A DNA stretch of 64,000 bases, taken from the NCBI GenBank assembly GCA_964549105.1, contig CAZJTZ010000015.1, forward strand, positions 1 to 64,000. The letters run 5' to 3'. Numbering within the stretch: the stretch's first letter is position 1; each line of letters starts with the position of its first letter. A program made the translations under genes and the position numbers. The notes below the pieces were generated by a model. The model searched no databases, was not told where the DNA came from, and saw only the letters and a list, made by a program, of their open reading frames with translations. This stretch comes from Hydrogenedens sp964549105 (lineage in GTDB: Bacteria; Hydrogenedentota; Hydrogenedentia; Hydrogenedentales; Hydrogenedentaceae). This document shows positions 52,953-62,284 of this stretch, one piece after another.

Positions 52953-53153
52953 TTATGAATTTTCTTCTTTGTTTTCTTTTTTATCTTCTTCAAGGGTTCC
53001 CTTCTTTGTTTCATCTACCCCCTTCACTGCATCTTTAAATTCTGCGATGGCTGTACCCAATGAACGTCCTAACCCTGCTATTTTAGTTCCACCAAATAGC
53101 ACAAGGACTATAATCAGTATTATGAATAACTCACCCATTCCTGGCGTCCACAT
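52953..53153 (-). CDS. tatA: Sec-independent translocase protein TatA/E
   Basis: A 66-residue TatA. It has one N-terminal membrane helix (MGELFIILIIVLVLFGG), then the hinge and amphipathic helix KIAGLGRSLGTAIAEFKDAV, followed by an acidic Lys/Glu tail. It oligomerises to form the Tat pore. Tat export is consistent with the twin-arginine leaders seen at 2162 and possibly 43429. SD AAGGGA lies 7 bp before the ATG. Confidence 0.92.
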   Translation of the reverse strand: MWTPGMGELFIILIIVLVLFGGTKIAGLGRSLGTAIAEFKDAVKGVDETKKGTLEEDKKENKEENS

Positions 53154-53414
53154 AATATTTCCCTTTCTAACAATTTAACTTTGTTTCATGTTAACGATTT
53201 TATTTTCAAATTACACACTAACTTATATTATACTTCTAATTCACAACTGGTTTCTAACTCTAACGCTTTATTTCTTAATTCGATATACAACCCACCCCTG
53301 TATTTGAGAAATATACACGAAAAAAGCGATAATATGTGCTACTCAAAATGTATTTATAGATGTGCTGATTGTATCTATAAAAAACCCCAAGAAACAAGTG
53401 AGGGAGTATTTTAT

Positions 53415-55136
53415 ATGTCAGAGAATCCACTTAATAACGATGAAGGAAATAAAGAATCTATTAGTAGAGATTTTATTCACCAGATTGTAGATGAAGACCT
53501 GAAAATCGGAAGATATAAAGGCATTGTAACTCGGTTTCCACCTGAACCCAATGGCTACCTTCATATTGGACATGCTAAATCTATTTGTCTAAATTTTGGT
53601 CTTGCTGAGGAATACAATGGACGCTGTCATCTTAGATATGATGATACAAATCCACTAAAAGAAGAGCAAGAATATATAGATGCTATTCGCGAAGATGTAA
53701 GATGGCTGGGTTTTGATTGGGGTAAACATGAGTATTACGCCTCAAACTATTTTGAGCAACTCTATGAATGGGCAATTTTTCTCATAAAAAAGGGTAAGGC
53801 TTATGTCTGTGATTTATCCGCAGACGAAGTAAGGGAATATAGGGGCACTCTTACACAACCCGGGAAAGAAAGTCCTTATCGTAACAGGTCTATTGAGGAG
53901 AATTTAGACCTTTTCCAAAGAATGAGAAATGGAGAATTTCCAGATGGTTCAAGGACACTTCGGGCAAAAATTGATATGGCATCACCTAACTTAAATATGC
54001 GTGACCCCGTTATGTATCGGATTATACACGCTACACACCCAAGGACAGGAGATAAATGGTGTATATATCCCATGTATGATTATGCTCATGGGCAATCTGA
54101 TTCTATTGAGGGGATTACACATTCCATCTGCACATTAGAGTTTGAAGACCATCGTCCTCTATATGACTGGTTTATTAAAGAGTTGGAAATATATGCTCCA
54201 CGCCAAATAGAATTTGCCCGATTGAACTTAACCTATACCGTAATGAGCAAGAGAAGGCTTCTGGAACTTGTTCGAGAAGGTTATGTTAGTGGCTGGAATG
54301 ACCCGAGAATGCCCACAATATCGGGCTTACGAAGAAGGGGTTATACTCCTGAATCTATCCGACAATTCTGCAAATTAATTGGCGTTGCAAAAGCAGATAA
54401 CACGGTAAATATAGAATTACTTGAATATTGTTTAAGGGAAGATTTGAACAAAAGAGCAAACCGATATATGGCAGTTTTAAACCCGTTAAAGGTGGTGATT
54501 GAAAATTATCCTGAAGACCTCGTTGAAGAAATGGACGCAGTAAACAATCCTGAAGACCCATCTGCGGGAATAAGAAAAGTTCCCTTCTCTAAAACGATTT
54601 ATATTGAACAAGAAGATTTTATGGAGCAACCTCATCCTAAATTCTACCGATTAGCCCCGGGAAAAGAGATACGGCTCAGGTATGCTTATTTTATAAAGTG
54701 TATAGATGTAATAAAAGACGAGAAGGGAAATATTATTGAACTTCGCTGCACTTATGACCCAACAACAAAAGGGGGAAATGCACCTGACGGGAGAAAAGTT
54801 AAGTCAACGCTTCACTGGGTTTCTGCGAAACATGCAGTTGACGCAGAAGTAAGATTGTATGACCATTTATTTTCAAAACCCAACCCTGATGATGTCATAG
54901 AAGGCTCTGATTGGAAAAGTAATATAAATCCTAATTCCCTAATAACATTAACAAATTGTAAATTAGAACCCGAATTAAAAAGCCTAAAAATTGGGGACAA
55001 GGTGCAATTTGAACGACAGGGATACTTCTGTGTTGACTCCGATACATCTTCGGGTAAGATAGTGTTCAACAGAACAGTCACACTTAAAGACGAGTGGGCA
55101 AAGATAAAATCTAAATTAGAAACACATTCAAAATAA
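53415..55136 (+). CDS. glnS: Glutaminyl-tRNA synthetase
   Basis: A 573-residue class I synthetase. It shows RFPPEPNGYLHIGHAKS (HIGH motif), RYDDTNPLKEEQEYIDAI, SHSIC-type acceptor contacts and VMSKRRLLELV (KMSKS equivalent). C-terminal anticodon-binding barrels include KGGNAPDGRKVKSTLHWV. ATG 53415 is chosen since GAGGGAG precedes it; an in-frame extension of 78 codons upstream has no SD and no homology to the family. Its presence means Gln-tRNA may be made directly. Confidence 0.95.
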   Translation: MSENPLNNDEGNKESISRDFIHQIVDEDLKIGRYKGIVTRFPPEPNGYLHIGHAKSICLNFGLAEEYNGRCHLRYDDTNPLKEEQEYIDAIREDVRWLGFDWGKHEYYASNYFEQLYEWAIFLIKKGKAYVCDLSADEVREYRGTLTQPGKESPYRNRSIEENLDLFQRMRNGEFPDGSRTLRAKIDMASPNLNMRDPVMYRIIHATHPRTGDKWCIYPMYDYAHGQSDSIEGITHSICTLEFEDHRPLYDWFIKELEIYAPRQIEFARLNLTYTVMSKRRLLELVREGYVSGWNDPRMPTISGLRRRGYTPESIRQFCKLIGVAKADNTVNIELLEYCLREDLNKRANRYMAVLNPLKVVIENYPEDLVEEMDAVNNPEDPSAGIRKVPFSKTIYIEQEDFMEQPHPKFYRLAPGKEIRLRYAYFIKCIDVIKDEKGNIIELRCTYDPTTKGGNAPDGRKVKSTLHWVSAKHAVDAEVRLYDHLFSKPNPDDVIEGSDWKSNINPNSLITLTNCKLEPELKSLKIGDKVQFERQGYFCVDSDTSSGKIVFNRTVTLKDEWAKIKSKLETHSK

Positions 55137-55147
55137 ATTTTTTTTCT

Positions 55148-55191
55148 AAAATAAAGAATAGGTTTTAAAACGCCTATTCTTTATTTTTTTA
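55148..55191 (+). terminator. Rho-independent terminator after glnS
   Basis: A hairpin of AAATAAAGAATAGG and CCTATTCTTTATTT around a TTTTAAAACG loop is followed by a T-run. It begins 12 bp after the glnS stop. Confidence 0.85.
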
Positions 55192-55314
55192 TTTAAATAA
55201 ATTTTTTTATGTTTTTTCCACTAATTTAGGGCATAATTATTATAATAGAATATTTAGAACTATATTGGGTTAATTATTTATACTGGTTATAATTACATTG
55301 TAAACGGACGAATT

Positions 55315-58300
55315 ATGGAAAATAATGAAATGAATAAAAAAAGAATTTCTTTTATATTACTAATGTTTTTTATTTTCTTTCCTGCAGCGATAGCATTTAC
55401 CTCTTCAAGTAGCAAAAACTTTAATAACTCTTATATAGAAAATTATTTTTTCCTTTCCAAACAACCCTATCATTATTTCGCCATTTCAAAAAACCAATAT
55501 TTTGAAATTACCCCTGAAAAATTAAAAATCTGGGCATGGAATCACACAAAAAACACTTTTAGTGAACCTGTTGAAATTTCATTTATCAACAGCAAAAGCG
55601 ATACTGTTTTTGGAAGTGAAGAAACAGATATAGCATATAACTTCTATTCGGGGAATAACCCTACAAATTGGATTACAGATAGTCACGCTTGCAATAAAGT
55701 GTGTATTCCAGATGTGTATAAAGGTATTGACCTTGAATTCTATTTCAAAGGACATGAACTTGAATTTGATTTCGTTATTAGCCCGCAAGCAGATAAAGAC
55801 CAAATAATCCTTGAAATAAATAATGACGCTTACTCTTTCACAGATGGTGGTAGTATTTTAACCATTGTTAACAAAGATGGCTATGACTTTACTTTTAATA
55901 TTCCTGAAATTTATCAGCCCGCATTAAAAAATCAGTCCATAAAACAAAAGGCTTACGCTCAATTTATAAATTTAGGTAAAAACACCTATCAAATTGTTAC
56001 GAACGATTATGATAAAAATCATGAATTAGTAATTGACCCCATTCTTACATTATCCACTTACCTCCTTTTACCTTATACAAATAAACCCGAATCTCTTTTT
56101 AATAAAATTTATTTAGACTATTTTGATAGTATCACAGACATTGCCGTTCTCGGTGGTTCTCTTATGCAACCGGGTGTCTCTCCTAATCTCATAAGTTTTT
56201 TGTGCAAAATTTCTCCGAGTTTTGGGAAAACCCATTATATTACTTTTTTAGACGGGAGTAATGATGAATATGTCCATTCTATCCAGCATTACTCAACAGG
56301 TTTTAACAATTCTATAATTTTAGCAGGAAAAACAGATTCACCCGATTTTCCCATTATTAATTCTGTCCCACCCATGTCTACTCAACTTAATATTGGAGAA
56401 CAAACAGGAGACTACGACGGCTTTATCACTATTTTTGATCAGGACTTAAAAATGGAGTTTTCGACATATATTGGAGGAACAGGAACAGATTCTATTGAAG
56501 ACATTACTGTTGCTAACAATAATTTATTTTTTGCAGGAAACACTAATTCTCTTGACTTACCCCAGGTAAGCCTAGCAACTGTTGGCAAAAGTAAAGATAT
56601 AATGCCTGATGGCTTTTGGGGAGTTATAAAACTATTAAATCCTTATGAATTTTTATTTGTTTCATATATGAAAGCCTTAAATGTTGATGTGAAAAGTATT
56701 GAGGCAACAACATCAAAAATTATAATAAGTGGAGATACCACCACAGGCGAACCTACATTTAATCCATTAATACCTGAAACCCCAGTTAGAGGCAAGGATA
56801 TTTTTATACAAACCTATTCTTATTCGGGACTCTCCTCAACATTCGCCTCGACTCCAACTTCATCTGTTTTCTTTGGCGGTTCAAAGGATGAAATTTTAGA
56901 AGGTAGTGCAATCGTCTCATCATCAAACATACTTTGTTTAGCAGGAAATACAAATTCAGGAGATATTTCTGGACCTATTGTAACAATACCTGAACAGATA
57001 GTTAATCCATCTTATCCATTTATCTCCATAATAAATATTGAAGACTTAGCCTATCTGCGACCGCTGGGGACATATTATATATATGGGAATAGACAAGATT
57101 ATATAACCGATATAAAATCACCAAATCAGAATTTAAGAGACTTCTTTATTTCAGGATACACCAATAGTGATTTTAATCAATTTCCATGGTATAGTGAAAG
57201 TTTGCCCTATAGCCCCTTTTCTAACACTCTCAATGGTAGTTTAAACACAAAAAATTATGATGCAATGATATGGGCACTACAATGGGACACAATCCAGAGT
57301 TCTATTACGCCTATATGGGGAACTCTGTTCGGCGGAAGTGGAAATGATACAGCACTTGCATTAGGAGCAGTCAACAATACTCATATCTGTATTGCAGGGA
57401 TAACAGATTCCGTTGACTTGCCATTACAAGGTTCTCCTCCTATTAGCCCAGATTATCTTCCATGTTTTTATTTGGCTTCATTCAATATCCCGGGAAAAAT
57501 TATTTATGTAAATCCTAATAGTAATGGCTCGCCAATTGATGGAAGTTCCTGGGATAGAGGCTTTCATACAATACAGGAAGCAATCAATAATGCAAACAAT
57601 TATGACGAAATTTGGGTAAAAACCGGAGAATACAATGAATCTCTATCCATAAATTCTTTATCCAATCTAATTATCTATGGCGGATTTACCGGAACTGAAA
57701 CTAATATTAACACAAGAGATGCCTGGTTAAATCCCACAAAAATACTTTATTCTACACCACCAACAAAAGGCACGATAAATCTGGGAAATCCAGTCCTATC
57801 ATTAAACAATTCTATGAACATATCTATTAACGGACTTATATTTGATGGAGGAAATAACATATTAGGAGATGGAGGAGGAATATATATTTCCAATTCTAAC
57901 GCGACTATATCTAATTCACAATTTTACAACAATTATGCTCTGGGAAATGGTGGTGCAATTTATGCAGATAATTCATTTTTGAGTTTAGTAAATTGTGTAT
58001 TTTTGAAAAATATCTGTGGCGGAAACGGTTCTGCTGTGTTTGTGAATGAATCTACATTAGATATTACACATTGCACATTTGCATATAATTTAAATGTCTC
58101 TCCTACATTAGAGATAGGGACGGTCTATGTGCAGGGGACCACCTCTGTATTAGAAATACTCAACTCAATAATATGGTCAAGAGGAGATATTTCTTCTGCT
58201 CAAATCATCTATCCAGAAAATATACCCTATATCTCATTAAAAAATTCTATAATTCAAAACATATCTGAACTTCCCTCAACATCAAAAAATATTCTTAATG

Positions 58301-60927
58301 AAGACCCGCTATTTACCATTCCACCGACAGAAACGGACAACGGTGATTTAAGCCTATCATCCAACTCACCTGCTGTAAATCTGGGCGACCCTATTTCTTT
58401 AAATATCGAGTATGGTTCTGTGGTAGAAGATATTCGACAAAAACCCAGACTAAACATAGGAGAAATTTGCAAACCTGACGCAGGTGCTTTTGAACTATTT
58501 CCCCCTCCACCACCGACAATAACTCTTCTGGGAGATTCTATAATCAACTTAAATAAAGGTGATGTATATATTGAACCTGGCTATACCGCAGTAGATGGCT
58601 GTGGCACAGATATTACGGACTTAGTTGAAGTCGTATCCAATGTAGATGTTTTCAAACCAGGAAAATATACAGTTGAATATACTGTCATCTGCCCTTATAC
58701 AGAACAGCTTGCAAAAATGGTAAGAACAGTAAATATTCAGGGAATTGCAAATACGATAATACTTAACGGCGATACAACTGTAATTTTAGAATGTGGAAAT
58801 CAATACAGCGACCCGGGTGCGACAGCGTATGATTCTTACGGAAATGATGTCTCGAATGAAATTATTGTCAACAACAGTGATGTTATTTACATTCAACCCG
58901 GCGATTATTTTATAGAATATCATATAGACAAAACGACAACGCATCCCTTCATTTCCGCAAGGAGAAATATAATTGTTGTGGATACTCTCCCACCAATACT
59001 TGCTCTAATTGGGAGTAAAAAAATAACTGTCCCTTGTGGGACAATATGGTCAGACCCCGGTTATATCGCCTATGACCAATGCTCAGGCTTAGTAAATGTA
59101 ATTGTTAGTGGCTCTATAGATACAAACTCCTCAGGAACTTATACGCTTACTTATGCTACGGAAGACAATTATGGAAATCAAACTACTACAACAAGGATAG
59201 TGGTTGTAGACTGTAATATTCACGAATTGCAACCGTGTCAGAATCAATGTGCAAATGATAACGCCTTAATTGACGAAGATGGCGATGGACTTACATTGTG
59301 TATCGAAAATTGTATAGGAACATCAGACCAAAAGATTGATACAGATGACGATGGCATGTCTGACCTATTTGAAGCAACTTACAACTTAAATCCATTAGCC
59401 AATGATTCTAAAGAAGATACCGATTTAGATGGGCTATTAAATATTGAAGAGTTTCTCCAAAAAAGTAATCCCAGAGATTCAAATTCTCCATGGACGGCTA
59501 TGTATGTTTCTCCCTCAGGAAACGATAATGCGTCAGGAACATTAACTTCCCCATGGAAAACGATAATAAAAGCCATTACACATATCAGCATTTATGAACT
59601 TAAAAATTGCTCCATTGTGTTATTCCCTGGCAACTATTATGAAAATGTTTTTCTACTCGAAAACACAGTCTTGATGGGTATAACAACAAACGATATAAAT
59701 AATAGACCCGTAATTCATGGGTACATAACAGGTGCAGAAGGTGCAAAAGTATACTCCATAGATGTAGATTCCAAAACCCAAGTTGTAAATCCTGCCAAAG
59801 CCAATGCAAATGAATCTATACTCCTCAATTGTGGAAATACATCAATGCACATTAGAAATGTCCGTTTCTTCGGAATAGGCTCTGAAATAGGTATCTCCGC
59901 AGAAGGGGATAAACCTTACAATACAATCATTGAACGGTGTCTGTTCCAAAATTTAAAAACAGGCATTCGCATTGGTGATAGCATACCCATTATAAGAAAG
60001 TGCGAATTCAAAACAACGACTCTAACCAAGAGCGAAGATAATTCAGGAATATATGTAAAAGACAATGCTGGTAGCACGAATCCTTCTCATTCATTAGGCG
60101 ATGTTAATGACCCCAATACAGGCTGGAATACATTTGAAATGTCATCTGGAAAGGCTATCATCAATGAAAGGAATACAGAGATTAAAGCCCAAAACAACGA
60201 TTGGGGAACAGAAAACGAAGATGAAATATCAGGGTTGGTAACGGGAGAAGTTGATACCCAATATTATTTGGGTAAAGGAAAAGCACTAATAGCCTCTTCC
60301 CTTGCTTGCGTTGTCTGGAACGCTACGAATAGAGAGTCCGTTCTTAATGGTACCGTTACATTAACACCACAAATATATCCACCATTAACTCAAAATATAG
60401 ACGGAGTATATACCTTTCCTTCTATTCCAGATGGAACTTATACTATAAGCATTACAGCACCCAATTTTACCGCAAAACAAATTATAACGAATATACCTCA
60501 AGGAGAAATAAAATCTGAATCTATTGCATTGACACCCATATCTACCGAAGGGGAAAACAACGAGGGTGAACCCACAAATAAAGTCAAAGTACCCGATGTA
60601 AAAAACAAGACAGAAGAGGAAGCAAGACAAATGATAGCCTCTGTCGGCTTGCAAACATCAGCAGAAACAAAAAAAGAAAAGAGCAACGAGGTCGAAAAAG
60701 GTAAAGTGATAAGAACAGAACCACCCGCAGAAACAGAAGTAGATACAGGAACCGAAGTAGTATTAATAATTAGCAAAGGTGCAAAAAGACATTTCATCAT
60801 ATCCTGTGGTTCAGATAATCTCCCTATCCATTCCTATTTTTCCGATTACATAGTAGTAGGACTATTGATAAGTCTATTACTCATTCGAACTCCCCAAAAA
60901 AATATTCCTTCTGATAAAAATCAATAA
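55315..60927 (+). CDS. Giant secreted, C-terminally anchored multidomain protein (SBBP, beta-helix, Ig, TSP3, PASTA)
   Basis: An 1870-residue surface protein. A signal peptide (KRISFILLMFFIFFPAAIAF) is followed by an N-terminal domain like that of the 1135-residue protein (YKGIDLEFYFKGHELEFDF). Degenerate SBBP repeats follow (about 250-720). A parallel beta-helix (730-1060; GGGIYISNSNATISNSQFYN) precedes three DUF5011-type Ig-like domains (1064-1300; TVEYTVICPY; GDYFIEYHID; GTYTLTYATED). Next are calcium-binding TSP3-like Asp repeats (1315-1395; DTDDDGMSDLFEATYNLNP), a second beta-helix opening MYVSPSGNDNASGTL, a carboxypeptidase-regulatory-like domain, one PASTA domain (1757-1820) and a membrane helix near 1840-1856. 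The start could also be ATG 55330; neither has a strong SD. Terminators precede it and none is obvious after it. Confidence 0.8.
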   Translation: MENNEMNKKRISFILLMFFIFFPAAIAFTSSSSKNFNNSYIENYFFLSKQPYHYFAISKNQYFEITPEKLKIWAWNHTKNTFSEPVEISFINSKSDTVFGSEETDIAYNFYSGNNPTNWITDSHACNKVCIPDVYKGIDLEFYFKGHELEFDFVISPQADKDQIILEINNDAYSFTDGGSILTIVNKDGYDFTFNIPEIYQPALKNQSIKQKAYAQFINLGKNTYQIVTNDYDKNHELVIDPILTLSTYLLLPYTNKPESLFNKIYLDYFDSITDIAVLGGSLMQPGVSPNLISFLCKISPSFGKTHYITFLDGSNDEYVHSIQHYSTGFNNSIILAGKTDSPDFPIINSVPPMSTQLNIGEQTGDYDGFITIFDQDLKMEFSTYIGGTGTDSIEDITVANNNLFFAGNTNSLDLPQVSLATVGKSKDIMPDGFWGVIKLLNPYEFLFVSYMKALNVDVKSIEATTSKIIISGDTTTGEPTFNPLIPETPVRGKDIFIQTYSYSGLSSTFASTPTSSVFFGGSKDEILEGSAIVSSSNILCLAGNTNSGDISGPIVTIPEQIVNPSYPFISIINIEDLAYLRPLGTYYIYGNRQDYITDIKSPNQNLRDFFISGYTNSDFNQFPWYSESLPYSPFSNTLNGSLNTKNYDAMIWALQWDTIQSSITPIWGTLFGGSGNDTALALGAVNNTHICIAGITDSVDLPLQGSPPISPDYLPCFYLASFNIPGKIIYVNPNSNGSPIDGSSWDRGFHTIQEAINNANNYDEIWVKTGEYNESLSINSLSNLIIYGGFTGTETNINTRDAWLNPTKILYSTPPTKGTINLGNPVLSLNNSMNISINGLIFDGGNNILGDGGGIYISNSNATISNSQFYNNYALGNGGAIYADNSFLSLVNCVFLKNICGGNGSAVFVNESTLDITHCTFAYNLNVSPTLEIGTVYVQGTTSVLEILNSIIWSRGDISSAQIIYPENIPYISLKNSIIQNISELPSTSKNILNEDPLFTIPPTETDNGDLSLSSNSPAVNLGDPISLNIEYGSVVEDIRQKPRLNIGEICKPDAGAFELFPPPPPTITLLGDSIINLNKGDVYIEPGYTAVDGCGTDITDLVEVVSNVDVFKPGKYTVEYTVICPYTEQLAKMVRTVNIQGIANTIILNGDTTVILECGNQYSDPGATAYDSYGNDVSNEIIVNNSDVIYIQPGDYFIEYHIDKTTTHPFISARRNIIVVDTLPPILALIGSKKITVPCGTIWSDPGYIAYDQCSGLVNVIVSGSIDTNSSGTYTLTYATEDNYGNQTTTTRIVVVDCNIHELQPCQNQCANDNALIDEDGDGLTLCIENCIGTSDQKIDTDDDGMSDLFEATYNLNPLANDSKEDTDLDGLLNIEEFLQKSNPRDSNSPWTAMYVSPSGNDNASGTLTSPWKTIIKAITHISIYELKNCSIVLFPGNYYENVFLLENTVLMGITTNDINNRPVIHGYITGAEGAKVYSIDVDSKTQVVNPAKANANESILLNCGNTSMHIRNVRFFGIGSEIGISAEGDKPYNTIIERCLFQNLKTGIRIGDSIPIIRKCEFKTTTLTKSEDNSGIYVKDNAGSTNPSHSLGDVNDPNTGWNTFEMSSGKAIINERNTEIKAQNNDWGTENEDEISGLVTGEVDTQYYLGKGKALIASSLACVVWNATNRESVLNGTVTLTPQIYPPLTQNIDGVYTFPSIPDGTYTISITAPNFTAKQIITNIPQGEIKSESIALTPISTEGENNEGEPTNKVKVPDVKNKTEEEARQMIASVGLQTSAETKKEKSNEVEKGKVIRTEPPAETEVDTGTEVVLIISKGAKRHFIISCGSDNLPIHSYFSDYIVVGLLISLLLIRTPQKNIPSDKNQ

Positions 60928-61195
60928 AAAACTACATTAGTAATAATTATTCCATCTAAAGGGTCATCCTAATCACGACAATATGAAATAGGTGATTGAA
61001 TAAAATAATCTGTTTTCCTCCTTGTGAACTTTGCGTCTTTCTTGGCAACCCTTGGCGGTAAATCCTTTATGTAAACCCTATTCGAGCCAATTTTAGTGAT
61101 TTAAGAACAAACAAATAAGAATGCAAGCAATCATATATCAACATAAAAAGACACTAATATTTTATGCAATATTTAAAAAAAGGACTTTTTAGACA
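60928..61195. other. Intergenic region with a possible dispersed motif
   Basis: About 270 bp with no gene. The stretch at about 61027-61068 (CTTTGCGTCTTTCTTGGC, then a TTGGCGGTAAA half) resembles a dispersed intergenic repeat I have seen in unrelated bacterial genomes. It has no palindrome, and the link to that repeat is by memory only. No terminator is clear. Confidence 0.4.
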
Positions 61196-61275
61196 GCCCT
61201 CATAGATGATACCGCGGAGGTACCGGTTGTTTGTGGAGGTATCGGGTTTTGGGGCGTATCGCTATACGCCCCTAC
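61196..61275. repeat. REP-doublet array A (left palindrome lost)
   Basis: It starts within the inner half of a left palindrome (GCCCTCATAG), runs through a core (ATACCGCGGAGGTACCGG ...), and ends with the complete right palindrome GGGGCGTAT-CGCT-ATACGCCCC at 61251-61272. The cut-off left end marks a likely rearrangement or insertion boundary near 61195. Confidence 0.8.
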
Positions 61276-61420
61276 GAAAATGCAATGATAGGTCAATTTA
61301 TTTCACAATGAAAATTACAGACATATTTATCTATGTTTTTATAAGATTTTAATACAGGATATTTAGCATGTGGTTCAATTCATAACCATAGCGGATAATT
61401 TATTTAACATGGTTGCATTC

Positions 61421-61586
61421 GTAGGGGCGTATTGACATACGCCCCCGTAGTTAATATCGCGGAGGCATCGTTTGTTTGCAGGGGTATCGGTTTTTGGGAT
61501 AGAGGCATTGGCGTAGTTAATACTGTAGAGGCATCGGTTGTTTGCAGGGGTATCGGGTTTTGGGGCGTATCGCTATACGCCCCTAC
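61421..61586. repeat. REP-doublet array B, one 66-bp unit
   Basis: The left palindrome GGGGCGTAT-TGAC-ATACGCCCC is at 61424-61445 and the right one at 61562-61583. Between them is one core plus a single 66-bp unit at 61498-61563. It is followed by about 30 bp identical to RAYT coding sequence (61587-61617), then by the downstream flank. Confidence 0.85.
61498..61563. repeat. 66-bp (22-codon) internal repeat unit in array B
   Basis: A single copy of the unit GATAGAGGCATTGGCGTAGT...GGGTTTTGG. Read on the minus strand it gives a 22-residue segment (P-M-P-L-S ... N/K-P-I-P-L), so it is frame-neutral. Confidence 0.8.
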
Positions 61587-61669
61587 ATTGCCTTTTCTGG
61601 GAACATCGGTTATGACCAAAATATAAGATTTGTTGCGGTATTTGTGTTTCAACAAAATTGTCGTAAATA

Positions 61670-61985
61670 TTACGATATAAAATAATTCTCATCATGTTCC
61701 CAATTTTTGGGATTGTCTATAATGTATTGTCGTATATGGTTTAATTCCCTCTCATTCCGGATAATGTGTTCGTAATAATTCCGTTGCCAGACAGATTTTA
61801 CACACAATCCACGCAATTGATTGATGCGCTTCGTGCTAACTGATTTGAAACCACGAATAATAGCACCCACCGTTTTTGACGGAGAACGAAACACACCTTT
61901 GGGTATATCTCGTCTTGTCTCATTATCATACGAACCTATACTTGGGTAAGGAAACACATCAGCAGCATATATATCCCCATTCTGG
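61670..61985 (-). pseudogene. RAYT transposase remnant, 3' half
   Basis: This encodes the same C-terminal half as the intact RAYT (YAADVFPYPSIGSY through SVWQRNYYEHIIRNEREL to the stop), with no difference seen at protein level. The HUH-containing N-terminal half is absent. Upstream the frame continues open through array C to an ATG at 62305 (211 codons in all), since every repeat unit is a multiple of three. The protein could not be catalytically active without HUH. Confidence 0.8.
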
Positions 61986-61986
61986 T

Positions 61987-62284
61987 GTAGGGGCGTATCG
62001 ATATACGCCCCCGTAGATAATACCGCGGAGGTATCGTTTGTTTGCAGGGGTATCGGGTTTTGGGATAGAGGCATTGGCGTAGTTAATACCGCGGAGGCAT
62101 CGGTTGTTTGCAGGGGTATCGGATTTTGGGATAGAGGCATTGGCGTAGATAATACCGCGGAGGTATCGGTTGTTCGTGGAGATATCGGGTTTTGGGATAG
62201 AGGCATTGGCGTAGTTAATACCGCGGAGGCATCGGTTGTTTGCAGGGGTATCGGGTTTTGGGGCGTATCGCTATACGCCCCTAC
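61987..62284. repeat. REP-doublet array C, three 66-bp units
   Basis: The left palindrome GGGGCGTAT-CGAT-ATACGCCCC is at 61990-62011 and the right one at 62260-62281. Three 66-bp units lie at 62064-62129, 62130-62195 and 62196-62261, alternating between two slightly different variants (GTAGTTAATACC..GGCATCGG and GTAGATAATACC..GGTATCGG). Each unit carries a small palindrome (GATACC-GCGGA-GGTATC). Confidence 0.88.

Larger units (their letters stand above)
61276..62284. repeat. Tandem duplication of about 1 kb, copy 1
   Basis: This copy starts CGAAAATGCAATGATAGG at 61276 and recurs from 62285. It includes a 145-bp spacer, array B, a downstream flank, an intact 3' half of the RAYT gene and array C. 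The two spacers differ at only a few bases and the RAYT halves look identical. The offset is 1009 bp on the left and 943 bp on the right. The 66-bp difference equals one internal repeat unit. This indicates recent duplication followed by array-length change. Confidence 0.8.

Noticed and set aside
53181..53414. 78-codon N-terminal extension of GlnRS with several Cys
   Set aside because: GAGGGAG and ATG at 53415 give a family-typical start, and the extension lacks an SD and any recognisable motif.
61404..61655. Open frames at 61404-61655 and 62413-62598 (minus) as genes
   Set aside because: They are only the arrays read in frame, with a RAYT fragment and unrelated ends. They have no SD and no complete domain.
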